From: UBA1563 sp041667115
Lineage (GTDB): Bacteria; Bacteroidota; Ignavibacteria; Ignavibacteriales; Ignavibacteriaceae
Assembly (NCBI GenBank): GCA_041667115.1
Contig: JBAYFO010000028.1
Coordinates: 1 to 45,925, forward strand
DNA length: 45,925 nucleotides
Direction: 5' to 3'
Part shown: in pieces, positions 16,648 to 26,018 of the stretch
How positions within the stretch are numbered: position 1 is the first letter of the stretch
Layout of the letters: every line of letters starts with the position of its first letter
Program-made: the position numbers and the translations under genes
Notes under the pieces: model-generated
Told to the model about the DNA's origin: nothing
Database searches by the model: none
What the model saw: only the letters and a program-made list of their open reading frames with translations

Positions 16648-18276
16648 TCAGCCTTTTTCCTCTTTCCCAATTTTGCGAAGTACGTTATATGCCTGATGAG
16701 CGAGTAACAAGGCGAGAGCAAAAAGAATCAATGAAATGCCTGAAAGTGTGAAATTACTTTTAAGTATGTTCGTATAAAAAAGTGACCCAAGTGCAGTAAA
16801 AGTAACTGCAAACATGAACAACATCGGTACTAAAGTGAATAAGTAATTCAATTTCAGATTCGCAATCCATACGGTGATAGCTAGTAAAGCCACGGCGGCA
16901 AGTAATTGATTCGCACTTCCGAAGACCGGCCAAATAGCCATCGATTGACCGCTCAATGTTAAAGCCCCTCCGAAAAACACAGTAATTGCCGTAGCAATAA
17001 AGCGGTTCTTCACCAGGATATTCTGTTCCTTTTTCTCTTTTACTTCAAAAAATTCTTGAAATGTATATCTGGCTAGACGTGTTGCCGTATCCAGTGAGGT
17101 TAACGCAAATGCGGAAACAGCTAGAGCTGCAAAATTTTTTGCCGGATTAATCCCGATTCCTAAAAAAGGGATGTTATGCATAAAGTTAGCTACGCCTGCT
17201 GAAAATGCGGGAACCGCCCCTTGCGTGTTCAATATTTCTAAAAAATGAGTTTGTTCTAAAGAAGCAACCGACAACAACGCGAGTATCGCAAGTACGCCTT
17301 CAATCAGCATTCCTCCGTATCCGATAATTTTTGCATCACTTTCTTTATCTAATTGTTTTGAGGTTGTTCCACTTCCTACAATTGCATGAAAACCGCTGAT
17401 GGCTCCGCATGCAACGGTTACAAAGAGTGCAGGAAAGAGATAACCAAGTTTATCTACAGAGAAAGTGGTAATTGGAGCGAGATGCACTTCAGGCATGGTA
17501 AAAATTAAACCAATTATTCCGCCGAGCATTAATGCGTAAAGAAAATAGGAATTTAGATAATCGCGTGGTTGAAGAAGAATCCAGACCGGTGTAACTGAAG
17601 CGATAAAAATATATGCGAGTAAAATTAAGATCCAAACTTCTTTACTTAATTGCAGCGGGAAAATATTCCCGAGATAAATGCAAAAAAAGAGAAGTAGGAC
17701 CCCTATGATAGATGACAACCATAATGATGCTTTTAAACGGTAGACACTAAGTCCAAATCCTATAGCCAAAAAAATGAAAAGAAGTGACGAGGTGCCTGAA
17801 CTGGGGATTGCATAAAACGTATCAGATACAATGAGTGTAAAAACTGCAATGATCAAAATTAAGGTTGCCCAACTAAAGACAAGAAATAATTTCTTACCAC
17901 TAAATCCAATGTATACTTCAATTACTTGCCCGATCGATTTTCCTTTATGGCGGATCGATGCGACTATCGAAGAATAGTCATGCACGCCGCCTATAAAAAC
18001 AGCTCCGATCAAAACCCAGGCGTAAACAGGGACCCATCCGAAACTTGCTGCGATGATTGGTCCAACAATAGGGCCTGCGCCTGCAATTGAAGCAAAATGA
18101 TGCCCAAGAAGAACGGGAGATTTTGCCGGTACGTAATCCACTCCATCATACATTGTGTGAGAGGGGGTTTCAATGGAATCACTAATACCGAATTTTCGTG
18201 AAAGAAAACCACCATAAATTTTATAGGCCGCAAAAAACAGCGCCATCGCAAAAAGAATAAGAACTATGCCGCTCAT
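16648..18276 (-). CDS. cstA: CstA-family carbon starvation / pyruvate-peptide transporter
   Basis: Polytopic inner-membrane protein (542 residues, about 14-16 hydrophobic segments) of the CstA family, which imports pyruvate and possibly peptides. The highly conserved N-terminal blocks are present: HHFASIAGAGPIVGPIIAA (59-77), FGWVPVYAW and GGVHDYSSIVASIRHKG near residue 95. The C-terminal FGSANQLLAAVALLAIT is also characteristic. It is shorter than the roughly 700-residue E. coli CstA and matches the compact variants common outside Proteobacteria. GGAG lies just ahead of the ATG. The next upstream gene in the same direction is a sensor kinase, 102 bases away, so the kinase may regulate or be co-expressed with it; this is inference. 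Confidence 0.93.
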   Translation of the reverse strand: MSGIVLILFAMALFFAAYKIYGGFLSRKFGISDSIETPSHTMYDGVDYVPAKSPVLLGHHFASIAGAGPIVGPIIAASFGWVPVYAWVLIGAVFIGGVHDYSSIVASIRHKGKSIGQVIEVYIGFSGKKLFLVFSWATLILIIAVFTLIVSDTFYAIPSSGTSSLLFIFLAIGFGLSVYRLKASLWLSSIIGVLLLFFCIYLGNIFPLQLSKEVWILILLAYIFIASVTPVWILLQPRDYLNSYFLYALMLGGIIGLIFTMPEVHLAPITTFSVDKLGYLFPALFVTVACGAISGFHAIVGSGTTSKQLDKESDAKIIGYGGMLIEGVLAILALLSVASLEQTHFLEILNTQGAVPAFSAGVANFMHNIPFLGIGINPAKNFAALAVSAFALTSLDTATRLARYTFQEFFEVKEKKEQNILVKNRFIATAITVFFGGALTLSGQSMAIWPVFGSANQLLAAVALLAITVWIANLKLNYLFTLVPMLFMFAVTFTALGSLFYTNILKSNFTLSGISLILFALALLLAHQAYNVLRKIGKEEKG

Positions 18277-18378
18277 ATTACTCCTTTTATTAGTTAGAAG
18301 GGATTAAAAAATTCTATATTTTTTAATAATTGAAATACGTGGTATTATTTTGAAATAATTTTTTCTTTATCTTAATCC

Positions 18379-19854
18379 TTATTCCTCTATAGGGATTTCG
18401 AAGGCAAATGTAGATCCTTCTCCTAATTTGCTTTCTACCCAGACTTTGCCATTATGTTCCTCAATAATCTTCTTCACAATCCACAATCCTAAACCGGAAC
18501 TTTTTTCTAACCCCGTTGGTTTTGCGCTGAGCACTGCTCCTTTTTGGAAAGAATATTTTAAATCTTCTTCCGATAAACCAACACCGTTATCCTTCACTGA
18601 AACAACCACGGTTTTCTTTTTATCATCTTTAAAATAACTTGTGATTTCTACGGTTGTATCCGGTGGTGCAAATTTAATAGCGTTGTTCAGAAGATTATCT
18701 AATGCCTCTTCAATTTTTTCTGCGTCAATTTTAATTTTGGGCAAATTTCCTGAAGTATTCTTGATAAGTTTAACTTTCTTTGTCTTTGAATAAGATACAT
18801 TCTGGTTCACTACCGTTTCAATTACATCGTTAATAGAATTACTGGAAAAAATAAGAGTTGGTTCAGGCATAGCTTTCGCAAGAATTGAACACATATCTTG
18901 CGACATTTTTACAATATCACCTGAAGTAGCTACCAGTGATTCCATTATTTCATGTTGTTCATTTGCATTGAGGTCGTAAGAATTTAAGAGTTGAATATAA
19001 CCCTGGATTGCAGAAGCCGGATTCTTGATATCATGAACAACCATCGCGAACATATCTTCTTTTTGTGAATGGAGGACTTCGATCTTATACTTGCTCTCTT
19101 CGAGCTTTTCCTTCTGATCAATTAAATGGAGATTTGCTCTTTCCAGATCCAGCACATTTGTATTTACTTCTTTTAATTGTTTTTGAAGATATTCATTTGT
19201 CTCTTGTTGTTCTTTCAGTTCATCTTGCAGTCTTGTTAATGTTTGTTTAAGGCTTATGAGTTCTTGTAATGCATGGTCTTGCGCCTGACTGTTTGTAATT
19301 TTTACTCCCTTTTCTTTTTTATGTGGATCATTTTTTTTCTTTTTTCTCAAAAACAAAAAAATGATGATAAAGAATTGAATGATGACCACAGCTCCCAGTA
19401 TATAGCTTAAATAGAGATTCGATTCCAAACCCGGAGCAGCGGGTTCATTCACTTTTATCACAACCGGTTTCTCGTCGGTTACTGTAATGGTAAGAAGAAG
19501 TGGAATGCCTTCTTTTTCTATACTTGTTGCTGGAACAATTTTTAACAAGTGAGTGCCTACATTGAGCTCCTTTAGTAACAAAAATTTTTCCGATAGATTT
19601 GCCTCTAAGAGATGCCCATCCAGAAATACTTTGTAAAAAATCTTTTTATTTATCTTTATTGAATTTTCAAAACTGAGAGACAATGGGAGGCTATTGTTTA
19701 TTGAGATATTTTCCCACCCGGATTTGTCAAGTTCAATCGTTCCAGCGCGTACTGAAGTGATTGACACGGTTAACGAATCAATGGTTTGGGCGAAGTTGAC
19801 CGATGCAAAGAGAACGAAAGCTAAAGCTACCGATCTGAAATTAGTTATTAACAT
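18379..19854 (-). CDS. Membrane-bound sensor histidine kinase
   Basis: A 491-residue orphan sensor kinase. A signal peptide (1-22) is followed by an extracytoplasmic domain of about 120 residues that looks beta-rich and is of unrecognised type. One transmembrane helix lies at about 148-169, then a basic KKKK stop and a long coiled coil (195-262). HisKA carries the phosphoacceptor H274 in VVHDIKNPASAIQGY. The HATPase domain has the N box NLLNNAIKFAPP (387-398), DNGVGLSEEDL and GLGLWIVKKII. All catalytic motifs are intact. No response regulator is next to it, so its partner is unknown. It lies directly upstream of cstA in the same orientation. Confidence 0.93.
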   Translation of the reverse strand: MLITNFRSVALAFVLFASVNFAQTIDSLTVSITSVRAGTIELDKSGWENISINNSLPLSLSFENSIKINKKIFYKVFLDGHLLEANLSEKFLLLKELNVGTHLLKIVPATSIEKEGIPLLLTITVTDEKPVVIKVNEPAAPGLESNLYLSYILGAVVIIQFFIIIFLFLRKKKKNDPHKKEKGVKITNSQAQDHALQELISLKQTLTRLQDELKEQQETNEYLQKQLKEVNTNVLDLERANLHLIDQKEKLEESKYKIEVLHSQKEDMFAMVVHDIKNPASAIQGYIQLLNSYDLNANEQHEIMESLVATSGDIVKMSQDMCSILAKAMPEPTLIFSSNSINDVIETVVNQNVSYSKTKKVKLIKNTSGNLPKIKIDAEKIEEALDNLLNNAIKFAPPDTTVEITSYFKDDKKKTVVVSVKDNGVGLSEEDLKYSFQKGAVLSAKPTGLEKSSGLGLWIVKKIIEEHNGKVWVESKLGEGSTFAFEIPIEE

Positions 19855-20452
19855 TTTTTGATTTTCTTATACATGGTAGATAAAAATATTCTGCTGTCCG
19901 ATAGAAAAGGACAACGAAAAAATTATAAAAAGATACCCCTTGCTAAGTTTAAATTTGGCTTTATCGGAGTATAAATAAGAACATGAACAAATCTATAAAA
20001 ATCAACGGACAACACATAACAAAAACAGTTGTAATTTTTTGAAATTCTTTACTCTGCAACTTAGGTGGAAAAATCCATTGAAGTAAAGAAGGGGACATGT
20101 CATTTTATGGCTTATTGACAAATTAATTATTAACGGAGATAGAGAATTAAATTTATTGTTCTTTAATAATTCCCTGGAAACATCAATGTCTAGTCTGAGT
20201 TTGTGTAACGATAATCGTTATTTAAAAGTTGCACTGCGTTAAACTGAAGAGATGTAATATTTTATTTTAAGAACAATACCTTCATAATTTTTTGAAAGAA
20301 ATATTAATTTAATCCGTAACAATTTAAAAAATTATCATATTTTTGAAACAGTTCAGTAAATAAAAATTAGAAATATTAAATATCATCACTTTAGTTTTCA
20401 TCAGTAATAATTTTTTAAGAAAACAAAATATGTTTATAGACAAGAGAATTAA
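19855..20452. other. Intergenic region between sensor kinase and xylulokinase
   Basis: A 598-base divergent region with no gene longer than about 20 codons. It must contain promoters for the kinase (leftward) and xylulokinase (rightward). The only clear structure is the palindrome at 20206-20220, listed separately. Confidence 0.6.
20206..20220. promoter_or_regulatory. Perfect 15-base palindrome, candidate operator for xylB
   Basis: TAACGAT-A-ATCGTTA is a perfect 7+1+7 inverted repeat 233 bases upstream of the xylulokinase start. Its size and symmetry suit a dimeric sugar regulator. No matching regulator gene is intact nearby, and I saw no second copy near the symporter operon start. Confidence 0.35.
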
Positions 20453-21961
20453 ATGATTAAGAATTTGTTATTGGGTTACGATATAGGAAGCTCATCAATA
20501 AAAGCTTCTTTACTCAATGCGGAAACAGGGGAGTTGATCTCCTCGGCAAGTTCCCCGGAAAGTGAAATGAAAATAAACTCGTCCCGCAAAGGATGGGCAG
20601 AACAACACCCCGAAGTGTGGTGGCAACATATTGTTATTGCAACAAAAAAAATGTTTAATGAAATATCTCCCGACCACTGTGAAGTTTCAGGTATAGGTAT
20701 TTCTTACCAGATGCATGGTTTAGTTATCGTCAATAAAAACCATGAAGTTATTTATCCCTCAATTATCTGGTGCGATAGTAGGGCGGTTGAGATTGGGAAC
20801 AAAGCATTCGCTGATTTGGGACCTGAATATTGTCTCGGGAGCTGTTTAAACTCCCCTGGAAATTTTACAGCCTCCAAACTTAAGTGGATCAAAGAAAATG
20901 AACCAGGAATTTATTCTCGGATATTCAAAGTGATGTTACCTGGAGATTATATCGCTATGAAATTGACAGATGAAATAACTACTACAATTTCAGGATTGAG
21001 CGAAGGCATCTTCTGGAATTTTAAAGAAATGAAAATTGCTGATGAACTGATTCAATATTATGGTTTAAATAAAAATATGCTTCCGGATATTGTTCCTACC
21101 TTTGGTCTGCAGGGAAGATTGAAGTCAAAAGCAGCCAAAGAATTAGGATTAACAGAAGGTATCCCAATCACATACCGTGCTGGCGATCAACCTAATAACG
21201 CTCTTTCCTTAAATGTATTAAACCCCGGCGAAATAGCAGCAACAGCAGGAACTTCAGGCGTTATCTATGGTGTCGCTGGTAAAAATATTCATGATCCCGA
21301 AAGTAGAGTAAACACCTTTGCACATGTAAATTATCTAAAAGAAAAACCTAATGTTGGTGTTCTCCTTTGCATAAACGGAACGGGAATTCAGTATAGTTGG
21401 CTTAAACAAAACATCTTTGAGAATAGGTATACTTATAATGAAATGAATGATTTTGCTTCAAGTGTCGTAATTGGATCTCAGGGACTTTTGTGTTTCCCCT
21501 TTGGAAATGGGACCGAGAGGGTTCTTAAAAATGTTGATTTTCACGGTCATTTTTCGGGGCTCAATTTTAATATTCATACTAAGGGGCATTTAATTAGAGC
21601 CGCTCAAGAGGGGATCGCCTTCTCATTCAAGTATGGTCTTGAAGTCATGAAAAATATCGGCATGGAATTCAATATCATTAAAGCAGGCAATTCCAATCTT
21701 TTCCAGAGCAGAGTATTCAGAGAAGCATTTGTAAATACTTGTAATGTAAATCTCGAAATTTATAATACAGACGGTTCGCAAGGGTCAGCAAGGGGGGCAG
21801 GAATAGGCGCCGGACTTTTTTCACCGGTTGAAGCTTTTAAGAGTTTAAAAATTATTGATAGATTATCTCCTTCGGAAGAATCACTCAGGGAATATGATTC
21901 TGTTTATCAAAACTGGAAATTCACTCTGGAAAGTATTTTAAAAAATGTTTACGCAAAGTAG
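20453..21961 (+). CDS. xylB: Xylulokinase-type FGGY sugar kinase
   Basis: Phosphorylates D-xylulose to xylulose 5-phosphate for the pentose phosphate pathway. The 502 residues have the two-lobed FGGY fold. The phosphate loop YDIGSSSIKASL is at 9-20, QMHG (86-89) and WCDSR (106-110) form the sugar pocket typical of xylulokinases, and the catalytic aspartate is D245 in RAGDQPNNA. The ATP-site motif is AGTSG (265-269), and the FGGY-C motif GSQGSARGAGIGAGL lies near residue 440. No xylose isomerase gene is present in the window. It is transcribed toward the symporter-galM operon, which is on the opposite strand. Other FGGY substrates such as ribulose cannot be fully excluded. Confidence 0.88.
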   Translation: MIKNLLLGYDIGSSSIKASLLNAETGELISSASSPESEMKINSSRKGWAEQHPEVWWQHIVIATKKMFNEISPDHCEVSGIGISYQMHGLVIVNKNHEVIYPSIIWCDSRAVEIGNKAFADLGPEYCLGSCLNSPGNFTASKLKWIKENEPGIYSRIFKVMLPGDYIAMKLTDEITTTISGLSEGIFWNFKEMKIADELIQYYGLNKNMLPDIVPTFGLQGRLKSKAAKELGLTEGIPITYRAGDQPNNALSLNVLNPGEIAATAGTSGVIYGVAGKNIHDPESRVNTFAHVNYLKEKPNVGVLLCINGTGIQYSWLKQNIFENRYTYNEMNDFASSVVIGSQGLLCFPFGNGTERVLKNVDFHGHFSGLNFNIHTKGHLIRAAQEGIAFSFKYGLEVMKNIGMEFNIIKAGNSNLFQSRVFREAFVNTCNVNLEIYNTDGSQGSARGAGIGAGLFSPVEAFKSLKIIDRLSPSEESLREYDSVYQNWKFTLESILKNVYAK

Positions 21962-22279
21962 GTGTTAAATAAATTAAATTTATCAATGGGAAATGTTTAC
22001 CTTTATTAGGTTTGTTTTGTGGTAGCTTTATAAAATTTGCGATGGAGACAGAAAAAGTTGTACTGCTGGTTGACTAATCTTAGTTTTGTTAAAAATAACG
22101 ATCTAAGTTCCTTTATTACAATTTACTTGAGTCGATACAAAAAATATTATTCTTAGAATTCTCCACCAGGATTTTTGGGGAAACTCTAACTAACCAAACA
22201 TATCATAGCTCTGTAATTCTCCCACAAAAGCAAGAGAAAAATTAGTTAAAAAATTGTAGAGAACAATTAAGCGACATTT
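21962..22279. other. Convergent intergenic region, nothing recognised
   Basis: 318 AT-rich bases between the ends of xylB and galM. I see no gene, no strong hairpin followed by a T-run and no repeat. Confidence 0.6.
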
Positions 22280-23419
22280 TTATAATAATTTAGCGGAGAA
22301 TTTATAAACCGTTGTCTGGTTATAAACTTTACCGGGTTCTAATATTGGTGAAGGCCACTCCGGTTTGTTTGGCGAATCGGGATATAATTGAGTTTCCAGG
22401 CACAGCCCGGTTCTCCTTGCATACATTACTCCATTTTTCCCCTTAACAGATCCATCTAAAAAATTTCCGGAATAAAACTGCACCCCCGGTTGGTCTGTTG
22501 ATACTTCCATTAGTCTGCCACTTACCGGTTCGTATACACTGGCAAACTTTAATAACTGGTTTGGAGCCTTGTTTAATGCCCAGTTATGATCATAGCCATC
22601 TGCCAACTTTAATTGTTCAAAATCGGCATCGACTTCTTTGCCAACTTTTTTCGGTACTCTAAAATCCATTGGCGTCTTAGCAACTTCGGCAAATGCACCC
22701 GTCGTTATCAATCCCACATCAACAGGCGTAAACTTATCTGCATCTATCATTACTTCATGATCTAAAATTGTTTTGTGCATATTGCCGCTTAGATTGAAGT
22801 ACGAATGGTGTGTTGGGTTGAGGATCGTTTTCTTGTCTGTTGTCGCAATGTAATTGATCGATAGTTCGTTGTCCTTGGTTAGCGTATATTTCACGGTGAG
22901 CTCTACGGTGCCCGGATAGCCTTCTTCGCCATCTTTACTTTTATAGTTCAAAGTTATGGATGCGCTACCCAAAGCTTCAACAACATCAGTATGTATAACT
23001 GTCCAAACTTTTTTATTAAAACCTTCAGTTCCACCGTGTAGATGATTTTCCCCATTGTTTATCGAGAGTTGATATTCTTTTCCGTCTAGATTGAATTTTC
23101 CTTTACCTATTCTATTACCGTATCTTCCGACAATCGATCCGAAATATGCTTTGTCTTTTACATACCCATCCAGGCTATCGTAACCGAGCACTACATCTTC
23201 ATACTTTCCATTTTTATCCGGCGCTGTTAACGATACCACAGTTGCGCCATAATCAATTATCTTTGCTTCCATTCCATTTGCATTCTTAAGCGTATATACA
23301 TTTACTTCCTGTCCGTCGGATAACTTTCCGAATATTTTTTTTTCTACCATTGATTTTCTTTCTTGCTTAGATTGGCAGGAGAATGAAGTTAGTACTACTA
23401 ACGCGGTTATGCAGAGCAC
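22280..23419 (-). CDS. galM: Aldose 1-epimerase lipoprotein
   Basis: Mutarotase interconverting alpha and beta anomers of sugars such as galactose, glucose or xylose. The 379 residues open with a lipoprotein signal (lipobox TSFSC, C15), so it acts in the cell envelope. Catalytic residues are seen: H127 or H128 in ENHLHGG, the acid H205 in NPTHHSYFNL, and base E342 in CLETQLYPDSPN. The start is uncertain. The listed GTG has no Shine-Dalgarno at normal distance; a GGAG lies about 21 bases upstream, and the in-frame codons between read NEKII with no ATG. A lost or mis-sequenced ATG is possible. It is the third gene of the symporter operon. Confidence 0.92.
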   Translation of the reverse strand: MLCITALVVLTSFSCQSKQERKSMVEKKIFGKLSDGQEVNVYTLKNANGMEAKIIDYGATVVSLTAPDKNGKYEDVVLGYDSLDGYVKDKAYFGSIVGRYGNRIGKGKFNLDGKEYQLSINNGENHLHGGTEGFNKKVWTVIHTDVVEALGSASITLNYKSKDGEEGYPGTVELTVKYTLTKDNELSINYIATTDKKTILNPTHHSYFNLSGNMHKTILDHEVMIDADKFTPVDVGLITTGAFAEVAKTPMDFRVPKKVGKEVDADFEQLKLADGYDHNWALNKAPNQLLKFASVYEPVSGRLMEVSTDQPGVQFYSGNFLDGSVKGKNGVMYARRTGLCLETQLYPDSPNKPEWPSPILEPGKVYNQTTVYKFSAKLL

Positions 23420-23481
23420 GATTATTTTTTCGTTTTTTTTCTCCTGCCACTATAATTTTCTTACATTTTTGTTTTTGTTCT

Positions 23482-23703
23482 CTACTTTTTCTTCCATGGT
23501 CTGAAATGAATAAAATATATCAGTCCCACTATTAGCAAAAGTATTCCCCACCATACGCCGAAGTGCAACTCTCTCAATACTAACTGTTTATCTGTCGATG
23601 GATTTATCACATCTACCACATTGGCTATCGTAATTATTACTCCGTAAATCAGGAGGAGAGAACCAATAAAAAACCAGATCGATATTCCTTTATTTCCAAT
23701 CAT
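23482..23703 (-). CDS. Small two-helix membrane protein in the sugar symporter operon
   Basis: 73 residues with two hydrophobic helices (about 9-30 and 48-66) and a basic tail (HFRPWKKK), so an inner-membrane hairpin. A strong GGAGG precedes the ATG. It starts nine bases after the SSS symporter stop and is followed by galM, which argues for a real gene despite its size. I recognise no named family, although short proteins of this type do accompany sodium:sugar symporters in Bacteroidota-like genomes (recollection). It could stabilise or modulate the symporter. Confidence 0.75.
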   Translation of the reverse strand: MIGNKGISIWFFIGSLLLIYGVIITIANVVDVINPSTDKQLVLRELHFGVWWGILLLIVGLIYFIHFRPWKKK

Positions 23704-23712
23704 GATTGCCTC

Positions 23713-25449
23713 CTACCAAAAAATTATGTTTAATAAAATAAATACGGCACAAACTATTGAGGCCCAAAAAATTGGTCGTTGCCACAAATGCAAATGTCCT
23801 TCGGAAGGTATTTCCGTGCATCCTCTTACCAGGCCTACTAATTCCGCTTCTGATTTCGGTTTGGTCATGTAGCTTACTATAACGGTAACACCTACGCATA
23901 TCAACCATGACCATAAAGCGCGGTACATATTCTCGGCCATATCTTTTGCATATTCACTTAGAGCAATATACTTTAAAGCCCCCGGATACATTTTTACCCA
24001 AGCCCACATTCCTATTGATGAACTAATGCCAGCTAACAATCCCCAGAAACCACCGGCGGCTGTTGCCCGTTTCCATAGCATGCCCAATATTACTGTTCCA
24101 AACAACGGAGCAACAAAAAAACTAAATAGCGCCTGTACATAATCCATTATACTTGCAAATTGCTGCACCAGGTAGGCTGTTCCTATACTTACCAACACAC
24201 CCAGAATGGTTGTCCATCTGCCTATCTTTACGTAAGCGGCGTCGCTTTTTTCTTTCTTTGAAAACTTCGCATGCAAAGGTCTGTAAACATCGTAAGTCCA
24301 GACAGTTGCAAACGCGCTTACGTTGCCGGCCATACCTGACATGAATCCGGCAATCAAGGCTGTTACTCCCAAACCTAACAGACCCGGTCCGGCATATCTT
24401 GCCAGCATCAGAGGTAACACCTCATTAAAACTGTGGGGATTGGCTGCGCTTACTTGATTTTCTCCTACTAAAGGAGGGACTATGAGGGCTAACCCCAATA
24501 AGCCCGGTAGAATTACTATGAGCGGGACGAACATCTTAAAACCAGCTCCGATAATTGGAGCCATCTTTGCGGCTCGCAAATCTTTAGCAGCAAGAACTCT
24601 TTGTACAACCAGGAAATCTGTCGTCCAGTACGCGAAAGAAATTATCGCTCCTAGTCCAAAAACAATTCCAGTCCAGTGGATTCCCATTGGATTATCCTGG
24701 AATGAGCCCAGGGTTCTCCACAAATGGGTATAATCTCCAGCCGGAAAGTTATGTTGGATCCTGGCGACCATATTACTCCAACCTCCGGCTTCTATTAATC
24801 CAATTATTGGAATTATTAATGCACCTAACCAGATTAACATAAACTGTAGCACTTCGTTAAAGATCGCTGAAAGCAGCCCGCCCAAAACTACATACACCAT
24901 AACGGTTAAAGATGATACCCATATGCTGAAATGTATATCCCAACCGAGTACCACTTTCATAACGATAGCCATTGCGTACATGTTTATTCCGCTCATAAAT
25001 ACCGTCATAAAGCCAAACGATAACGCCGACAACATACTTGAACTTTCACTAAATCGCAGTTTCAAATATCCCGGTACCGAGTGAGTCTTGCTAATGTAAT
25101 AAAAAGGCATCATGATTAATCCAAGGAATAACATTGCCGGTATTGCTCCAACCCAATACCAATGCGTGGCAAGTATGCCATATTGATAAGCTGCAGCAGC
25201 CCACCCCATTAGCTCAAGTGAACCAAGGTTTGCAGCCACAAATGAGAGTCCGGCTATCCACATTGTCATCTCGCGTCCAGCCATGAAAAAGTCATTCCCC
25301 GTTTTGGTGAAACGCAACAAATAGTAACCTATACCAATTACAAATACAAAGTACACAGCAACTATCAATGAATCTACCCAGCCTAACGATAATATCGATG
25401 TCGAAGATGATAATAGTATGGTGATTTGCCGGTTGAAAATATCGGTCAT
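23713..25449 (-). CDS. SSS-family sodium:sugar symporter
   Basis: Sodium:solute symporter (SLC5/SGLT type) of 578 residues with about 14 membrane helices. Typical features are the first helix VDSLIVAVYFVFVIGIGYY, the FFMAGREMTMWIAGLSFVAANLGSLE segment near residue 55-80 that forms the sodium and substrate site, and GLGVTALIAGFMSGMAGNVSAFATV, the conserved helix equivalent to SGLT TM9. The sugar specificity is inferred from context: galM follows in the operon and xylB lies nearby on the other strand. A xylose, arabinose, glucose or galactose substrate would all fit. The operon is symporter, small membrane protein, galM. The region behind the symporter start contains remains of an arabinofuranosidase and an AraC regulator. 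Confidence 0.92.
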   Translation of the reverse strand: MTDIFNRQITILLSSSTSILSLGWVDSLIVAVYFVFVIGIGYYLLRFTKTGNDFFMAGREMTMWIAGLSFVAANLGSLELMGWAAAAYQYGILATHWYWVGAIPAMLFLGLIMMPFYYISKTHSVPGYLKLRFSESSSMLSALSFGFMTVFMSGINMYAMAIVMKVVLGWDIHFSIWVSSLTVMVYVVLGGLLSAIFNEVLQFMLIWLGALIIPIIGLIEAGGWSNMVARIQHNFPAGDYTHLWRTLGSFQDNPMGIHWTGIVFGLGAIISFAYWTTDFLVVQRVLAAKDLRAAKMAPIIGAGFKMFVPLIVILPGLLGLALIVPPLVGENQVSAANPHSFNEVLPLMLARYAGPGLLGLGVTALIAGFMSGMAGNVSAFATVWTYDVYRPLHAKFSKKEKSDAAYVKIGRWTTILGVLVSIGTAYLVQQFASIMDYVQALFSFFVAPLFGTVILGMLWKRATAAGGFWGLLAGISSSIGMWAWVKMYPGALKYIALSEYAKDMAENMYRALWSWLICVGVTVIVSYMTKPKSEAELVGLVRGCTEIPSEGHLHLWQRPIFWASIVCAVFILLNIIFW

Positions 25450-25835
25450 ATTTTATTCCTTGTTAAAATGTGGTTAGAAGTATTGTGACTAAGCATGTTG
25501 AAAAAGAAAAGAATATATTGAGAAGAATAAATTATTTCGGGATGTTGAAGAAGGGAATTGAACAAGCGCTTTGCTATGCAAAGGAATTGTCGAAGCGAAA
25601 ATAAAAATGTTTGGTGCTGATTCAGTATTCAAAAACATTTAAAACTCCAGCCGTTTTGATTATGTAATTATAACCGGTGATTAATTTTATAAAAGCCTTT
25701 TCTTGTTTTTTTTAACCGCTTTGCTAAATGTAAAAGTAAAAATTTTTTGAACTGAACGCGATATTAAAAACAATAATTTCAATTCATCTTTTCCGAAAAA
25801 TACATTTTATTCTCTAAAAATCCTCTAAAAAAGAA
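25450..25835. other. Upstream region of the symporter operon
   Basis: 386 bases with no gene. The symporter promoter should lie here. Beyond it begin the degraded gene remains. Confidence 0.5.
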
Positions 25836-26018
25836 TTAAAACTTTGTTGAAAGGATAGAATAAAAAAGTTTGAAATGCTTCTGGCGTGTACGAAACTGTT
25901 TCAAGTCTATCCCTTTTTCTTTCTTAAAGTAACGTGAAATATGCTCAACATCGGCGAAATTGAAACGTGAAATAATTTCCGGAATTAACAAATTTGTTTC
26001 CAACAGTAGATTTGAAAT
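25836..26018 (-). pseudogene. Remnant of an AraC-family regulator (C-terminal DNA-binding half)
   Basis: The minus-strand frame reads SNLLLETNLLIPEIISRF, then NFADVEHISRYFKKEKG and IDLKQFRTRQ, ending in TAA at 25836. This is the second helix-turn-helix of the AraC family, whose typical form is LLLETnlsIxEIAxxlGFxdxxyFsRxFKKxxGxxPxxyR. Everything upstream of it is missing: the frame runs straight into the end of the GH51 remnant. With no first helix-turn-helix, ligand domain or start it cannot be a working regulator. By position it may once have controlled the sugar operon. Confidence 0.75.

Noticed and set aside
23690..23914. 74-codon frame overlapping the end of the symporter gene
   Set aside because: It is out of frame with the symporter C-terminus and overlaps the better-supported 73-residue membrane protein start with its GGAGG.
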